Origin: DATLCI01 sp046714215
GTDB taxonomy: Bacteria; Acidobacteriota; Terriglobia; Terriglobales; Acidobacteriaceae
Direction: 5' to 3'
NCBI GenBank assembly: GCA_046714215.1
Contig: JBKKBM010000008.1
Location: 1-7,414 of the forward strand
Length of the DNA: 7,414 nucleotides
Shown: one piece after another, positions 1 to 5,734 of the stretch
Layout: each line of letters opens with the position of its first letter
How positions within the stretch are numbered: position 1 is the first letter of the stretch
The notes under the pieces: generated by a model
The model's input: only the letters and a program-made list of their open reading frames with translations
The model's database searches: none
Told to the model about the DNA's origin: nothing
Program-made: the position numbers and the translations under genes

Positions 1-434
1 GCCATGCGGTGGACATCTTCTTTCTTCTTGATGGCCGCGCCCTTGCCGTTGGCCGCGTCCAGCAGCTCGGCGGTGAGCTTGTCGACCATGCCTTTTTCGC
101 CCCGGCCGCGGCAATACGTGACCAGCCAGCGGATGGCGAGGGAGGTGCGCCGGTCGGGATTGACCTCGACGGGCACCTGATAGTTGGCGCCACCCACGCG
201 GCGGCTCTTTACTTCCAGCACCGGCTTGGCGTTCTCCACGGCCTTCTTGAAGAGCTTCAGGGCTTCGTCGCCACCCTTTTTCTCCAGGTTCGTCATGGCT
301 TCGTAGAAGATGCCCTGGGCCGTCGACTTCTTGCCCTCATACATGAGGGAGTTGACGAACTTGGTCACCAACGTGGAGTTGTAGACGGGATCCCCGACTA
401 CTTCGCGCTTTGACAGATGTCCTTTTCTCGGCAT
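1..434 (-). CDS. rpsG: 30S ribosomal protein S7, 3' end cut by the window edge
   Basis: S7 is a primary assembly protein of the 30S head. It binds the 3' major domain of 16S rRNA, contacts tRNA near the E site, and in E. coli represses translation of its own operon. The visible 144 complete codons start MPRKGHLSKREVVGDPVYNS, contain the S7 signature VGGANYQVPVEV and the stretch RRTSLAIRWLV, and end in EDVHRM. S7 is usually about 156 residues, so only about a dozen C-terminal residues are missing. The ATG at 434 is supported by an AAGGA Shine-Dalgarno (443-447 on the opposite strand) at normal spacing. The gene lies 121 nt downstream of rpsL on the same strand, the classical str operon order; fusA would be expected beyond the edge. 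Identification is very secure. Confidence 0.97.
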   Translation of the reverse strand, partial: MPRKGHLSKREVVGDPVYNSTLVTKFVNSLMYEGKKSTAQGIFYEAMTNLEKKGGDEALKLFKKAVENAKPVLEVKSRRVGGANYQVPVEVNPDRRTSLAIRWLVTYCRGRGEKGMVDKLTAELLDAANGKGAAIKKKEDVHRM

Positions 435-498
435 GTTGCGTTTCCTTCTTCTCTGCTTCTCTAGGGTCCGGCTTCCGCCCTGCCCTGTTTTTGCCTTT

Positions 499-537
499 AG
501 CCCCGCCTTCAGCTAGTTCGGCTGAATGCTAAGGGCT
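499..537 (-). promoter_or_regulatory. Two-part hairpin in the rpsL-rpsG intergenic region, candidate S7 control site
   Basis: In the transcribed (minus) direction AGCCC (533-537) pairs with GGGCT (499-503), and inside it TTCAGC (521-526) pairs with GCTGAA (508-513) around a 7-nt loop. An internal loop separates the two stems. In E. coli the rpsL-rpsG intercistronic RNA is the S7 translational repressor target, so the position fits. No sequence match to that target was recognised, so the regulatory role is inference. The outer part of the hairpin overlaps a dispersed repeat (518-537). Confidence 0.4.
518..537 (-). repeat. Dispersed TTAGCATT-type repeat, copy 1, just after rpsL
   Basis: The 20-nt sequence TCGGCTGAATGCTAAGGGCT (as read on the plus strand) matches 5735-5754 at 19 of 20 positions. 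Read in the gene direction it begins 18 nt past the end of the rpsL stop codon. A weaker, diverged extension (another GCATT-like unit) fills the space up to the stop. It is probably a member of a genome-wide short intergenic repeat family; within this window there are only two loci. Confidence 0.6.
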
Positions 538-555
538 GACTGCCAAATGCTGCTT

Positions 556-930
556 CTACGCTTTCGGCCGCTTCGCCCCGTACTTGGAGCGTGACTGCTT
601 GCGGTTGGCCACACCGGTGGTGTCGAGCGTGCCGCGCACCACGTGGTAACGAACGCCGGGCAGGTCTTTCACACGGCCGCCACGGATGAGCACGATGGAG
701 TGCTCCTGGAGGTTATGGCCGACGCCGGGGATATAGGTGGTGACCTCAATCCCGTTGGTCAGGCGGACACGGGCGACTTTACGCAGCGCCGAGTTCGGCT
801 TCTTGGGCGTCTGGGTATAGACGCGGGTGCAAACCCCGCGCTTTTGCGGACATTCCTGCAACGCAGGGCTGGCCGTCTTGTAGTTGGTCGCCTTGCGGCC
901 TTGCTTCACCAGCTGATTGAATGCAGGCAC
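556..930 (-). CDS. rpsL: 30S ribosomal protein S12
   Basis: S12 lies at the decoding centre of the 30S subunit and controls translational accuracy. With a GTG start at 930 the product is 124 residues, the same length as E. coli S12, and begins with the family's typical NQLV segment (PAFNQLVKQGRK). A GGAG Shine-Dalgarno at 941-944 (opposite strand) sits 10 nt upstream and decides this start over an ATG further out that would add 26 atypical residues. Motifs in order are CPQKRGVCTRVYT (27-39), TPKKPNSALRK (41-51), GHNLQEHS (71-78) and RGGRVKDLPGVRYHVVRG (83-100). Lys43 and Lys88, whose substitution commonly gives streptomycin resistance, are the wild-type residues, and Asp89, the methylthiolated Asp in E. 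coli, is present. It is the first gene of the str operon, transcribed from a distant promoter near 1319-1347. Confidence 0.98.
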   Translation of the reverse strand: MPAFNQLVKQGRKATNYKTASPALQECPQKRGVCTRVYTQTPKKPNSALRKVARVRLTNGIEVTTYIPGVGHNLQEHSIVLIRGGRVKDLPGVRYHVVRGTLDTTGVANRKQSRSKYGAKRPKA

Positions 931-1312
931 GTTTTGCGTTCTCCAAATTGCATTTCGCGGCACATGGCCGCAGCGCCGGCTGCTCAGGGCAAAATGACCC
1001 CAAGACAAGACTCGGGCGCATCTTTCACGTGGGTCAAACGCAAAGCGTTTGACTCCTTGATGTCGTACTGCCTGTTCGAACTACCTTGTGATGGCTTACG
1101 ACGGTGGCGCCACGCCCCAGTAATCATTCTGGGGTGACACTCCGTTTCGTAGGGCCTTAGCCTGCATACCCTTGCCTAGGGGCAAGGTAGCGCAAGCTTT
1201 TCAGTCAGCGTCCGGGTGATGCTGGACGCGTATCAGCGAGGGGTATTTCCAGAACGTTGTTTCCAGGAAAAAAGGCACTGCTTACAGCAGGACCGAACGT
1301 GACTCGCGGAAC
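931..1312 (-). promoter_or_regulatory. Long, structured 5' leader of the str operon
   Basis: This 382-nt stretch lies between the inferred transcription start (about 1312) and the rpsL GTG, and I find no convincing gene in it. It is dense in short inverted repeats. These are a 9-bp stem at 1033-1041/1045-1053 (AAA loop on plus), 6 bp at 1062-1067/1097-1102, a 10-bp palindrome at 1104-1113, 6 bp at 1115-1120/1129-1134, 7 bp at 1170-1176/1181-1187 and 6 bp at 1208-1213/1224-1229. None is followed by a U-tract apart from the weak candidate at 1268-1294. I do not recognise a known riboswitch or ribosomal-protein leader consensus, and no 6S, SRP, tmRNA or RNase P signature was seen. A regulatory leader is inferred from position and structure density. 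Confidence 0.45.
1268..1294 (-). terminator. Weak attenuator-like hairpin with T6 early in the str leader
   Basis: In the minus direction CTGC (1287-1290) pairs with GCAG (1278-1281). Outside a 2x2 internal loop GG (1293-1294) can pair with CC (1274-1275), and TTTTTT (1268-1273) follows at once. The layout is that of an intrinsic terminator about 20-45 nt after the predicted start, but only six base pairs support it. It may be a pause or attenuation site, or chance. Confidence 0.22.
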
Positions 1313-1318
1313 CTTATT

Positions 1319-1347
1319 AAGATACCAAGCCATAAGGAATTCGTCAA
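1319..1347 (-). promoter_or_regulatory. Sigma70-type promoter for the str operon
   Basis: On the minus strand the -35 hexamer TTGACG (1342-1347) matches the consensus at 5 of 6 positions. A 17-bp spacer follows, then the -10 hexamer TATCTT (1319-1324), 4 of 6. The predicted start is near 1312. It is the best promoter match found upstream of rpsL, and no better one was seen closer to the gene. It places transcription start some 380 nt before rpsL and within 135 bp of the divergent desaturase gene. Confidence 0.55.
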
Positions 1348-1444
1348 CTTAAGCAGCCTGTTTCTACTGATTCGGGGCGATGGATCACCCGGTATGTACC
1401 CTCGCTAGAAGTCCTTTCTATGGTTAAATCTGCATATCCACCCC

Positions 1445-2311
1445 ATGCCGGACCTGGTCCAACTCGCCATTCCCGCTTTCTTGCTCCTGCTGGGCGCGGA
1501 GGCCATTTTCGACGCCACCATGCGGCGCGACCTCTACGAACGCCAGGACACCTTTGCCAGCCTGAGCATGGGCATTGGCAACGTCCTGATCGGGCTGGGC
1601 ACCAAGGCGATGCAGTTCGCCATCTTTACCTTTATCTATCAATTCCGCCTTTTTGAGATCCCGGCAACGGCGTGGTGGGCTTGGGTCCTGCTCTTTTTTG
1701 CTGACGACTTCACCTATTACGTCTTTCACCGGACAAGTCATGAGTGCCGGCTGTTCTGGGCATCGCACGTGGTCCATCATTCGTCGCAACGCTACAACCT
1801 GAGCACGGCTCTGCGGCAGACGTGGACGGGCGGCTTCATGGGCTTCGTCTTCTGGCTGTGGCTGCCGCTGGTGGGATTCCATCCCGTGATGGTGTTGACC
1901 ATGCAAGCCATCAGCCTGCTCTACCAGTTCTGGATCCACACGGAAGTGGTGCGCAGCCTGGGCCCGCTGGAGGCGGTGTTCAACTCGCCTTCGCATCACC
2001 GCGTGCATCACGGATCGAACGTCCGCTATCTCGACCGCAATCATGCCGCTACGCTGATCATCTGGGACCGGATGTTCGGGACATTTGTTCCCGAAGCGAA
2101 AGAAGAGAAGGTCGTTTATGGTTTAACGAAAAACATCGGCAGCTACAATCCGGTGCGCATCGCGTTCAAAGAGTGGATTGATTTAGCGCGCGACGTGCGC
2201 ACGGCGCCGGATTGGAAGACCAAGCTGGGGTATATCTTTGCGCCACCCGGCTGGAGTCACGATGGGCGGACGAAGATGGCGGCAGAGTTAAGGGCGGAGA
2301 GAGCAATTTGA
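1445..2311 (+). CDS. Membrane fatty acid hydroxylase / sterol desaturase family protein
   Basis: This is an integral-membrane non-haem di-iron oxygenase homologue of 288 residues. The family uses O2 to hydroxylate or desaturate lipids; the substrate cannot be read from sequence and need not be a sterol. The histidine clusters expected for the di-iron site are present: HRTSH (95-99), HVVHH (108-112), His165 and HRVHH (185-189). The downstream stretch YLDRNHAATLIIWDRMFGTF (195-214) is also typical. Hydrophobic segments lie near 4-24, 42-66, 76-94 and 129-164. The ATG at 1445 gives a hydrophobic N-terminus, and an in-frame stop at 1406 rules out much extension. No Shine-Dalgarno is visible in front of it (CATATCCACCCC), so the mRNA may be nearly leaderless. 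It is a single gene, divergent from the str operon and convergent with the rhodanese gene. Confidence 0.9.
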   Translation: MPDLVQLAIPAFLLLLGAEAIFDATMRRDLYERQDTFASLSMGIGNVLIGLGTKAMQFAIFTFIYQFRLFEIPATAWWAWVLLFFADDFTYYVFHRTSHECRLFWASHVVHHSSQRYNLSTALRQTWTGGFMGFVFWLWLPLVGFHPVMVLTMQAISLLYQFWIHTEVVRSLGPLEAVFNSPSHHRVHHGSNVRYLDRNHAATLIIWDRMFGTFVPEAKEEKVVYGLTKNIGSYNPVRIAFKEWIDLARDVRTAPDWKTKLGYIFAPPGWSHDGRTKMAAELRAERAI

Positions 2312-2320
2312 ATCATTCAC

Positions 2321-2336
2321 TCATTGAATCATTGAA
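2321..2336 (+). repeat. Tandem TCATTGAA duplication after the desaturase stop
   Basis: Two perfect adjacent copies of TCATTGAA (2321-2328, 2329-2336) are preceded by a related ATCATTCAC stretch starting right after the stop codon at 2311. This is AT-rich low-complexity sequence unlike the neighbouring coding DNA. I assign no function. Confidence 0.5.
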
Positions 2337-2354
2337 ATTCTTGAGAGCCTGCTT

Positions 2355-2397
2355 GGGCTCGCGCTCAAGCGCGAGCTCCCCCGCCTGAAGGCGGGGG
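2355..2397. repeat. REP-like twin hairpin between convergent genes
   Basis: Two adjoining perfect 8-bp stems each carry a tetraloop. GCTCGCGC (2357-2364) pairs with GCGCGAGC (2369-2376), loop TCAA; CCCCCGCC (2378-2385) pairs with GGCGGGGG (2390-2397), loop TGAA. The loops read TTGA and TTCA on the other strand. The element sits between the stops of the desaturase (2311) and rhodanese (2409) genes. There is no T-run on either side, so it is not a canonical intrinsic terminator, though it may block 3' exonucleases or help Rho termination. The paired-stem layout resembles bacterial REP/BIME elements, and I associate the second stem from memory with acidobacterial genomes. Confidence 0.6.
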
Positions 2398-2408
2398 CTT
2401 CCACCTAA

Positions 2409-2774
2409 CTATTCGACCGGGTATCCGCGCTCGGTCCAGTCACGCCAACCGCCATCCATGGAGACCACATTCTTGTATCCCATTTTTTGCAGGTTGTCGG
2501 CGGAGAGGGCGGAGCGAAAGCCGCCCCCACAATAAAGGATGACCTCAGTATCTTTGTCCGGAATGGCGGTCTCGATATCGCGCTCGATCACGCCTTTACC
2601 CAGGTGTTTAGCGCCGGGCAGGTGGCCCTTAGCCCACTCACTCTCCTCGCGCACGTCCACCAGGTTGAGCTTTTCGCCTTTATCCATGCGCTGCATGACG
2701 ACCTGGACGTTGGTCTCGCGCACGCGCGCTTTGGTCTCTTCCACCAGCTTCAGGAACCCCGGGTTATGCTTCAT
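2409..2774 (-). CDS. Single-domain rhodanese-like protein
   Basis: This 121-residue cytoplasmic protein is of the rhodanese (Cdc25-like) fold; such domains carry sulfur as a cysteine persulfide. The N-terminal helix region (5-30) is followed by NLVDVREESEWAKGHLPGA (37-55), with the conserved Asp-Val-Arg and Gly-His-x-Pro-Gly-Ala elements. The active-site loop LYCGGGFRSALSA (80-92) has Cys82 as the catalytic residue, and GGW (108-110) lies near the end. The six-residue loop after the cysteine suggests a sulfurtransferase rather than a phosphatase type. The start at 2774 was chosen because GGGGGAG lies just upstream (2779-2785) and the fold begins there; an upstream ATG at 2822 would add 16 unrelated residues. 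A possible -10 (TAAAAT, 2803-2808) precedes it. No signal peptide is seen. The sulfur acceptor is unknown. Confidence 0.9.
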   Translation of the reverse strand: MKHNPGFLKLVEETKARVRETNVQVVMQRMDKGEKLNLVDVREESEWAKGHLPGAKHLGKGVIERDIETAIPDKDTEVILYCGGGFRSALSADNLQKMGYKNVVSMDGGWRDWTERGYPVE

Positions 2775-2868
2775 GGCGTCTCCCCCATATCCCAAAGGAT
2801 AGATTTTACGCTTTCGAGTCATCCCTATGGGCTTACGCCTAAGGCGCCTAGGAGAAGAAATTCCGAGG

Positions 2869-2905
2869 GTGCGGGCCCCGGAAGGCGCACTACGCGGTTA
2901 GTGCG
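2869..2905. promoter_or_regulatory. Overlapping inverted repeats in the rhodanese/lipoprotein divergent region
   Basis: CGCAC (2886-2890) is complementary both to GTGCG upstream (2869-2873) and to GTGCG downstream (2901-2905). The downstream pairing extends to 7 bp (2886-2892/2899-2905) with a 6-nt loop. A T6 run follows at 2911-2916. The 213-bp intergenic region between the two divergent start codons contains nothing else I can assign. On the plus strand TTGCTA (2915-2920) is a possible -35 for the lipoprotein gene, but the matching -10 is poor. The inverted repeat could be an operator; that is inference. Confidence 0.25.
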
Positions 2906-2987
2906 ACCACTTTTTTGCTAAACTTAAGCATTCACGCATCAGAATCCCCTTGGTCCCGTTTGGCGCGGGCGGAGACAGAACCCATAC

Positions 2988-5027
2988 ATGCAGCGGTATC
3001 TTTCTTACGGTTTTTTCATTCTTATCCTGATGGCAGTAGTAATCCTGCCTGGCTGCGGCGGTGGCGGAAACAGTAGCAGCAGCGCCCCGGACAACACGGT
3101 GGCCACGGTGACCGTGAGTCCTGCCTCGCTTTCGCTGGAGTTTGGCCAGGTGATGGCCCTGAGTGCGGTGGCACAGAACGCCGCAGGTTCGACTGTGCTC
3201 CAGACGTTCACCTACAAATCTGACAATACCGCGGTTGTCACCGTTTCGACCAGTGGCAACGTGTGTGCCGGGACGTGGGACGCGACTTTCATCGTGTGCA
3301 CGCCCAGCACCACCGCAGGCGCCACCACGATCACAGTGACGGCCGGCAGCATAAGTAAGACAGTACCGGTGAATACGCATCGGCGCATTGCTAGTGTAAG
3401 CGTGACATCCACCGGCGTGGCCTGCACCTCCCAGACGAAGACGCAACAGTTCACGGCCAGGGCTTTCGCCTCTGACGGCACGGACATTACCAGCACGGTA
3501 GGCGCACCCATCTGGACGGGCAGCAATATCGATGTGGCCACCCTGGATGCAGCGGGCCTGGCGACCGCAAAGAAGCCCGGCTCCGTCAGCATTATTGCCA
3601 TCATCAACAACGTGGTGAGCTTACCCGTGACCATGGTGACGTGTCCGCCGGCCTCGATCACCATCAAGGAAAAGGATTCCAATCCGGCGGTAACGTCGTT
3701 CACGCTGGACGCGGCCGCCACCAAGACGCTGGCGGCGGCGATCATCGACACGCTGGGAAATCCCATCACCGACATCACGCTGACTTATTCGAGCTCGCAG
3801 TTGGCGGTGGCGAACGTGACCACCACAGGTGTGATCACCGCGGTGAACCCGGGACGCGCCGGGATCGTGGCCAGTTGCACTCCACCCAGCTGCAATCCGG
3901 GTTTGAATACCCCGGTCTACAGCAACCTGGTGACGGTGGCGGTGAATGGCACGAGTTCCACCACGGCCTACGCCACCGGCAAGAACGCAGTCTCCGTCAT
4001 CCCGATTGACACTACTACCAATACGGCCGGCACTGCCATCGCCATCCCAACGGTCTCGGTAAGCGGTGTGGCCACGAACCCGGTCATCAATTCCCTGGTC
4101 TTCACGGCGGATGGGATTATTGCCTATATGGGAACCGATCAGGCGCTGTTCACTCTGAACCCCCTCAGTGGCACGGTGACGAACGCCGGCCCGTTGCCCG
4201 GCAAGGTGCTGGCCATCGCTCCGAACAGCTCTCGCGTAGTGATCTCGAACGTGGCGACGGGAGTGGTGTACGTGATGAACCCGACCGCGACCCCTTCACC
4301 CACCGCGGAGACTTTTTCTATCCCCAATGCGACGGCGGCGGCATTTTCGCCCGACAGCGTGAAGGCCTACATCCTCAGCGGGAACACGGTGTACGTGTAT
4401 TCACCAGCGATCCCTTTCCGCTCCTTCACGGTGAGTTCCGCGGTGACGGACGCAACCGTACTGACGCAGGGCAATTACACCTACCTTGCCGGCGATGTGG
4501 GCTCGACCATCTCTACGCGCGCCACTTGCAATGACGCCGCGTTGACCGCGCTGGCCACCGCGCAGAAGCCACTGCTGGTGAAGTCGACGTACGACTCCAC
4601 CCACGTCTATGCCACCGAAGGCACTAATATGTATGACGTGAGTGTGGCGACCAGCACCGCACCGTGTCCGCCGCCGGCACCGGCGCATAGTCTGACCACG
4701 ACCGCCTACCCTGTCTCTGCGACTCCCAGCCAACTGATCCTGTTACCAGACGGCACCAAGACTTATCTGACGAATTCGTCAGCCCAACTACTGGTGTACG
4801 GGCCAGCGGCGGGCGCCTCGATCCTTAATCTGGCCGCGGGCAGCTCCGCCTCCACTACCGGCGGCGTGACGCTGGATGGGAAGTCGCTCTACGTAGGCGC
4901 GCTGGGCACGAACGACGTGCAGAAATTCGACACCGCCAGCGGTGTCGTGATCCAGATCCCGGTGGCGCTGAAAGATAAGAACAACGCGGTCACCACGCCT
5001 GACTTTGTGGCGGTGCGTCCGAAGTAG
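2988..5027 (+). CDS. Lipoprotein with three bacterial Ig-like domains and a YVTN-type beta-propeller
   Basis: This 679-residue protein is exported and lipid-anchored. Hydrophobic residues 9-20 precede the lipobox LPGC with Cys23 as the lipidation site, followed by a Gly/Ser-rich linker. Residues about 38-128, 133-217 and 221-320 are three beta-rich Ig-like domains of the BIG2 kind, shown by openings such as VATVTVSPASLSLEFGQ and by GLATAKKPGSVSI and GVITAVNPGRAGIVAS. Residues about 325-679 contain repeated beta-propeller strands (TADGIIAYMGT, APNSSRVVIS, LPDGTKTYLT, LDGKSLYVGALGTNDVQKFD). After Cys23 the cysteines fall two per domain (93/104, 146/219, 297/302, 514/560), suggesting disulfides. 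No catalytic motif is seen; surface binding or adhesion is plausible but unproven. GGAG at 2971-2974 is a rather distant ribosome binding site. It is a single-gene unit ending in a strong terminator. Confidence 0.88.
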   Translation: MQRYLSYGFFILILMAVVILPGCGGGGNSSSSAPDNTVATVTVSPASLSLEFGQVMALSAVAQNAAGSTVLQTFTYKSDNTAVVTVSTSGNVCAGTWDATFIVCTPSTTAGATTITVTAGSISKTVPVNTHRRIASVSVTSTGVACTSQTKTQQFTARAFASDGTDITSTVGAPIWTGSNIDVATLDAAGLATAKKPGSVSIIAIINNVVSLPVTMVTCPPASITIKEKDSNPAVTSFTLDAAATKTLAAAIIDTLGNPITDITLTYSSSQLAVANVTTTGVITAVNPGRAGIVASCTPPSCNPGLNTPVYSNLVTVAVNGTSSTTAYATGKNAVSVIPIDTTTNTAGTAIAIPTVSVSGVATNPVINSLVFTADGIIAYMGTDQALFTLNPLSGTVTNAGPLPGKVLAIAPNSSRVVISNVATGVVYVMNPTATPSPTAETFSIPNATAAAFSPDSVKAYILSGNTVYVYSPAIPFRSFTVSSAVTDATVLTQGNYTYLAGDVGSTISTRATCNDAALTALATAQKPLLVKSTYDSTHVYATEGTNMYDVSVATSTAPCPPPAPAHSLTTTAYPVSATPSQLILLPDGTKTYLTNSSAQLLVYGPAAGASILNLAAGSSASTTGGVTLDGKSLYVGALGTNDVQKFDTASGVVIQIPVALKDKNNAVTTPDFVAVRPK

Positions 5028-5041
5028 CTTTTGCGGAAGGA

Positions 5042-5069
5042 AAAAACCCTCGCCACGGCGAGGGTTTTT
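5042..5069. terminator. Bidirectional intrinsic terminator
   Basis: A perfect 12-bp inverted repeat pairs A5 plus CCCTCGC (5042-5053) with GCGAGGG plus T5 (5058-5069), around loop CACG. It has a GC-rich core with a T-run on each strand. It lies 15 nt after the lipoprotein stop and 25 nt after the nusB stop on the other strand, so it can end both convergent transcripts. Confidence 0.9.
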
Positions 5070-5093
5070 ATTGCGCAGGACTTGAGGCTGGCA

Positions 5094-5507
5094 TCAGTTC
5101 AGCTCTTTGGCGATGCTGTCGAGCACACCATTGATGAAATGTACGGACTCGGGACTGGAGAACTTGCGGGCGATTTCGAGCGATTCATTGATGACGACCG
5201 GGCGGGGCGTCTGGGGAAAGCCCATCATCTCAGCGATGGCGGCGCGCATCAGGTTGCGGTCGACGGCGGCCATGCGTTCCAGTCGCCAGTTCTCCGCATG
5301 TTTCTCAATGAGCGCATCGATCTCCCGGGAGCGGGCTTCGTCCTTGGCCACGCGGAAGAGGTCGTCGGCAAAACCGCGCGTGTCCGCGTCAACATCTTTG
5401 CGCTCCGCCCAGAAGGTGGAGCGGACCTGGTCCGGCGTCTGCTTGCCCATGTCTGCCTGAAAGAGCATCTGCAGGACCATCTCGCGTGCTTTACGGCGGG
5501 TACCCAT
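5094..5507 (-). CDS. nusB: Transcription antitermination factor NusB
   Basis: NusB is a small all-helical RNA-binding protein that, with NusE (S10), binds boxA in rRNA leaders and stabilises antiterminating RNA polymerase. The 137-residue product has the usual length and landmarks: the basic N-terminus GTRRKAREMVLQMLFQADM (2-20), then NWRLERMAAVDRNLMRAAIAE (73-93, given here in two overlapping parts: NWRLERMAAVD and DRNLMRAAIAE), and the C-terminal signature PVVINESLEIARKFSSPES (103-121) with FINGVLD (124-130). The ATG at 5507 fits the family start. Its upstream region has no clear Shine-Dalgarno; instead a 9-bp periodic repeat lies 16-42 nt before the start. ribH lies upstream on the same strand, a common pairing, but here the two are separated by 259 bp of repeats. 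Confidence 0.96.
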   Translation of the reverse strand: MGTRRKAREMVLQMLFQADMGKQTPDQVRSTFWAERKDVDADTRGFADDLFRVAKDEARSREIDALIEKHAENWRLERMAAVDRNLMRAAIAEMMGFPQTPRPVVINESLEIARKFSSPESVHFINGVLDSIAKELN

Positions 5508-5522
5508 CTATTCAGTTTAACC

Positions 5523-5549
5523 ACAAAGGACACGAAGGACACCAAGGAA
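5523..5549. repeat. Three 9-bp units (ACNAAGGAC) in front of nusB
   Basis: ACAAAGGAC (5523-5531), ACGAAGGAC (5532-5540) and ACCAAGGAA (5541-5549) form a tandem 9-bp periodicity. Similar CACGAAGGACACGAAGG strings are familiar to me as dispersed intergenic repeats in acidobacterial and other soil-bacterial genomes. Here the element lies in the presumed 5' untranslated region of nusB, where the nusB transcript carries its pyrimidine-rich complement. Confidence 0.75.
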
Positions 5550-5563
5550 GAGAAAATGGTCTG

Positions 5564-5598
5564 AAATCTGAAAAGCGGATACGCTGATAATTGGAAGG
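5564..5598. repeat. 35-bp direct repeat, copy A
   Basis: Begins AAATCTG and ends GCTGATAATTGGAAGG; matches 5675-5709 at 30 of 35 positions, with the last 16 bp identical. The copies are 111 bp apart in the same orientation within the ribH-nusB gap. No coding potential is seen. Confidence 0.75.
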
Positions 5599-5650
5599 CA
5601 AGAACCGGTCGATCATTCTTTTGGCAATTGGGTGCCCGTTTTCAAATCAT

Positions 5651-5689
5651 CCGGTTATCAGGTCATCAGATTTTAAATCTGTTAACCGG
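5651..5689. repeat. Nested palindrome in the ribH-nusB gap
   Basis: CCGGTTA (5651-5657) pairs with TAACCGG (5683-5689), and inside it CAGATTT (5667-5673) pairs with AAATCTG (5675-5681). A 9-nt bulge (5658-5666) lies on one side only. The right arm belongs to the 35-bp direct repeat copy B. There is no T-run after it, so it does not look like a classical terminator; it may fold in the ribH 3' or nusB 5' RNA. Confidence 0.55.
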
Positions 5690-5709
5690 ACAAGCTGATA
5701 ATTGGAAGG
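5675..5709. repeat. 35-bp direct repeat, copy B
   Basis: Second copy of the element at 5564-5598. The first part of this copy supplies one arm of the nested palindrome at 5651-5689. Copy A lacks that partner arm, so only copy B sits in an extended hairpin. Confidence 0.75.
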
Positions 5710-5734
5710 TGTTTGAACCACGGCGCGACGTTTG

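Noticed and set aside
931..1008. Upstream ATG extending S12 by 26 residues
   Set aside because: The GTG at 930 has a properly spaced GGAG and gives the family's usual length and N-terminus.
984..1127. A 47-codon minus-strand frame starting ATG at 1127 inside the str leader, considered as a leader peptide
   Set aside because: No Shine-Dalgarno precedes the ATG, the frame runs through the hairpins, and nothing about the peptide is recognisable.
643..1137. A 164-codon plus-strand frame antisense to rpsL and its leader
   Set aside because: It overlaps the certain S12 gene and shows no recognisable protein features.
1424..2044. A 206-codon minus-strand frame antisense to the desaturase gene
   Set aside because: The plus strand carries all expected His motifs in one frame; the minus frame is a shadow.
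5031..5564. A 177-codon plus-strand frame antisense to nusB
   Set aside because: It runs through the intrinsic terminator and the 9-bp repeat and lies opposite a clear NusB; not a gene.
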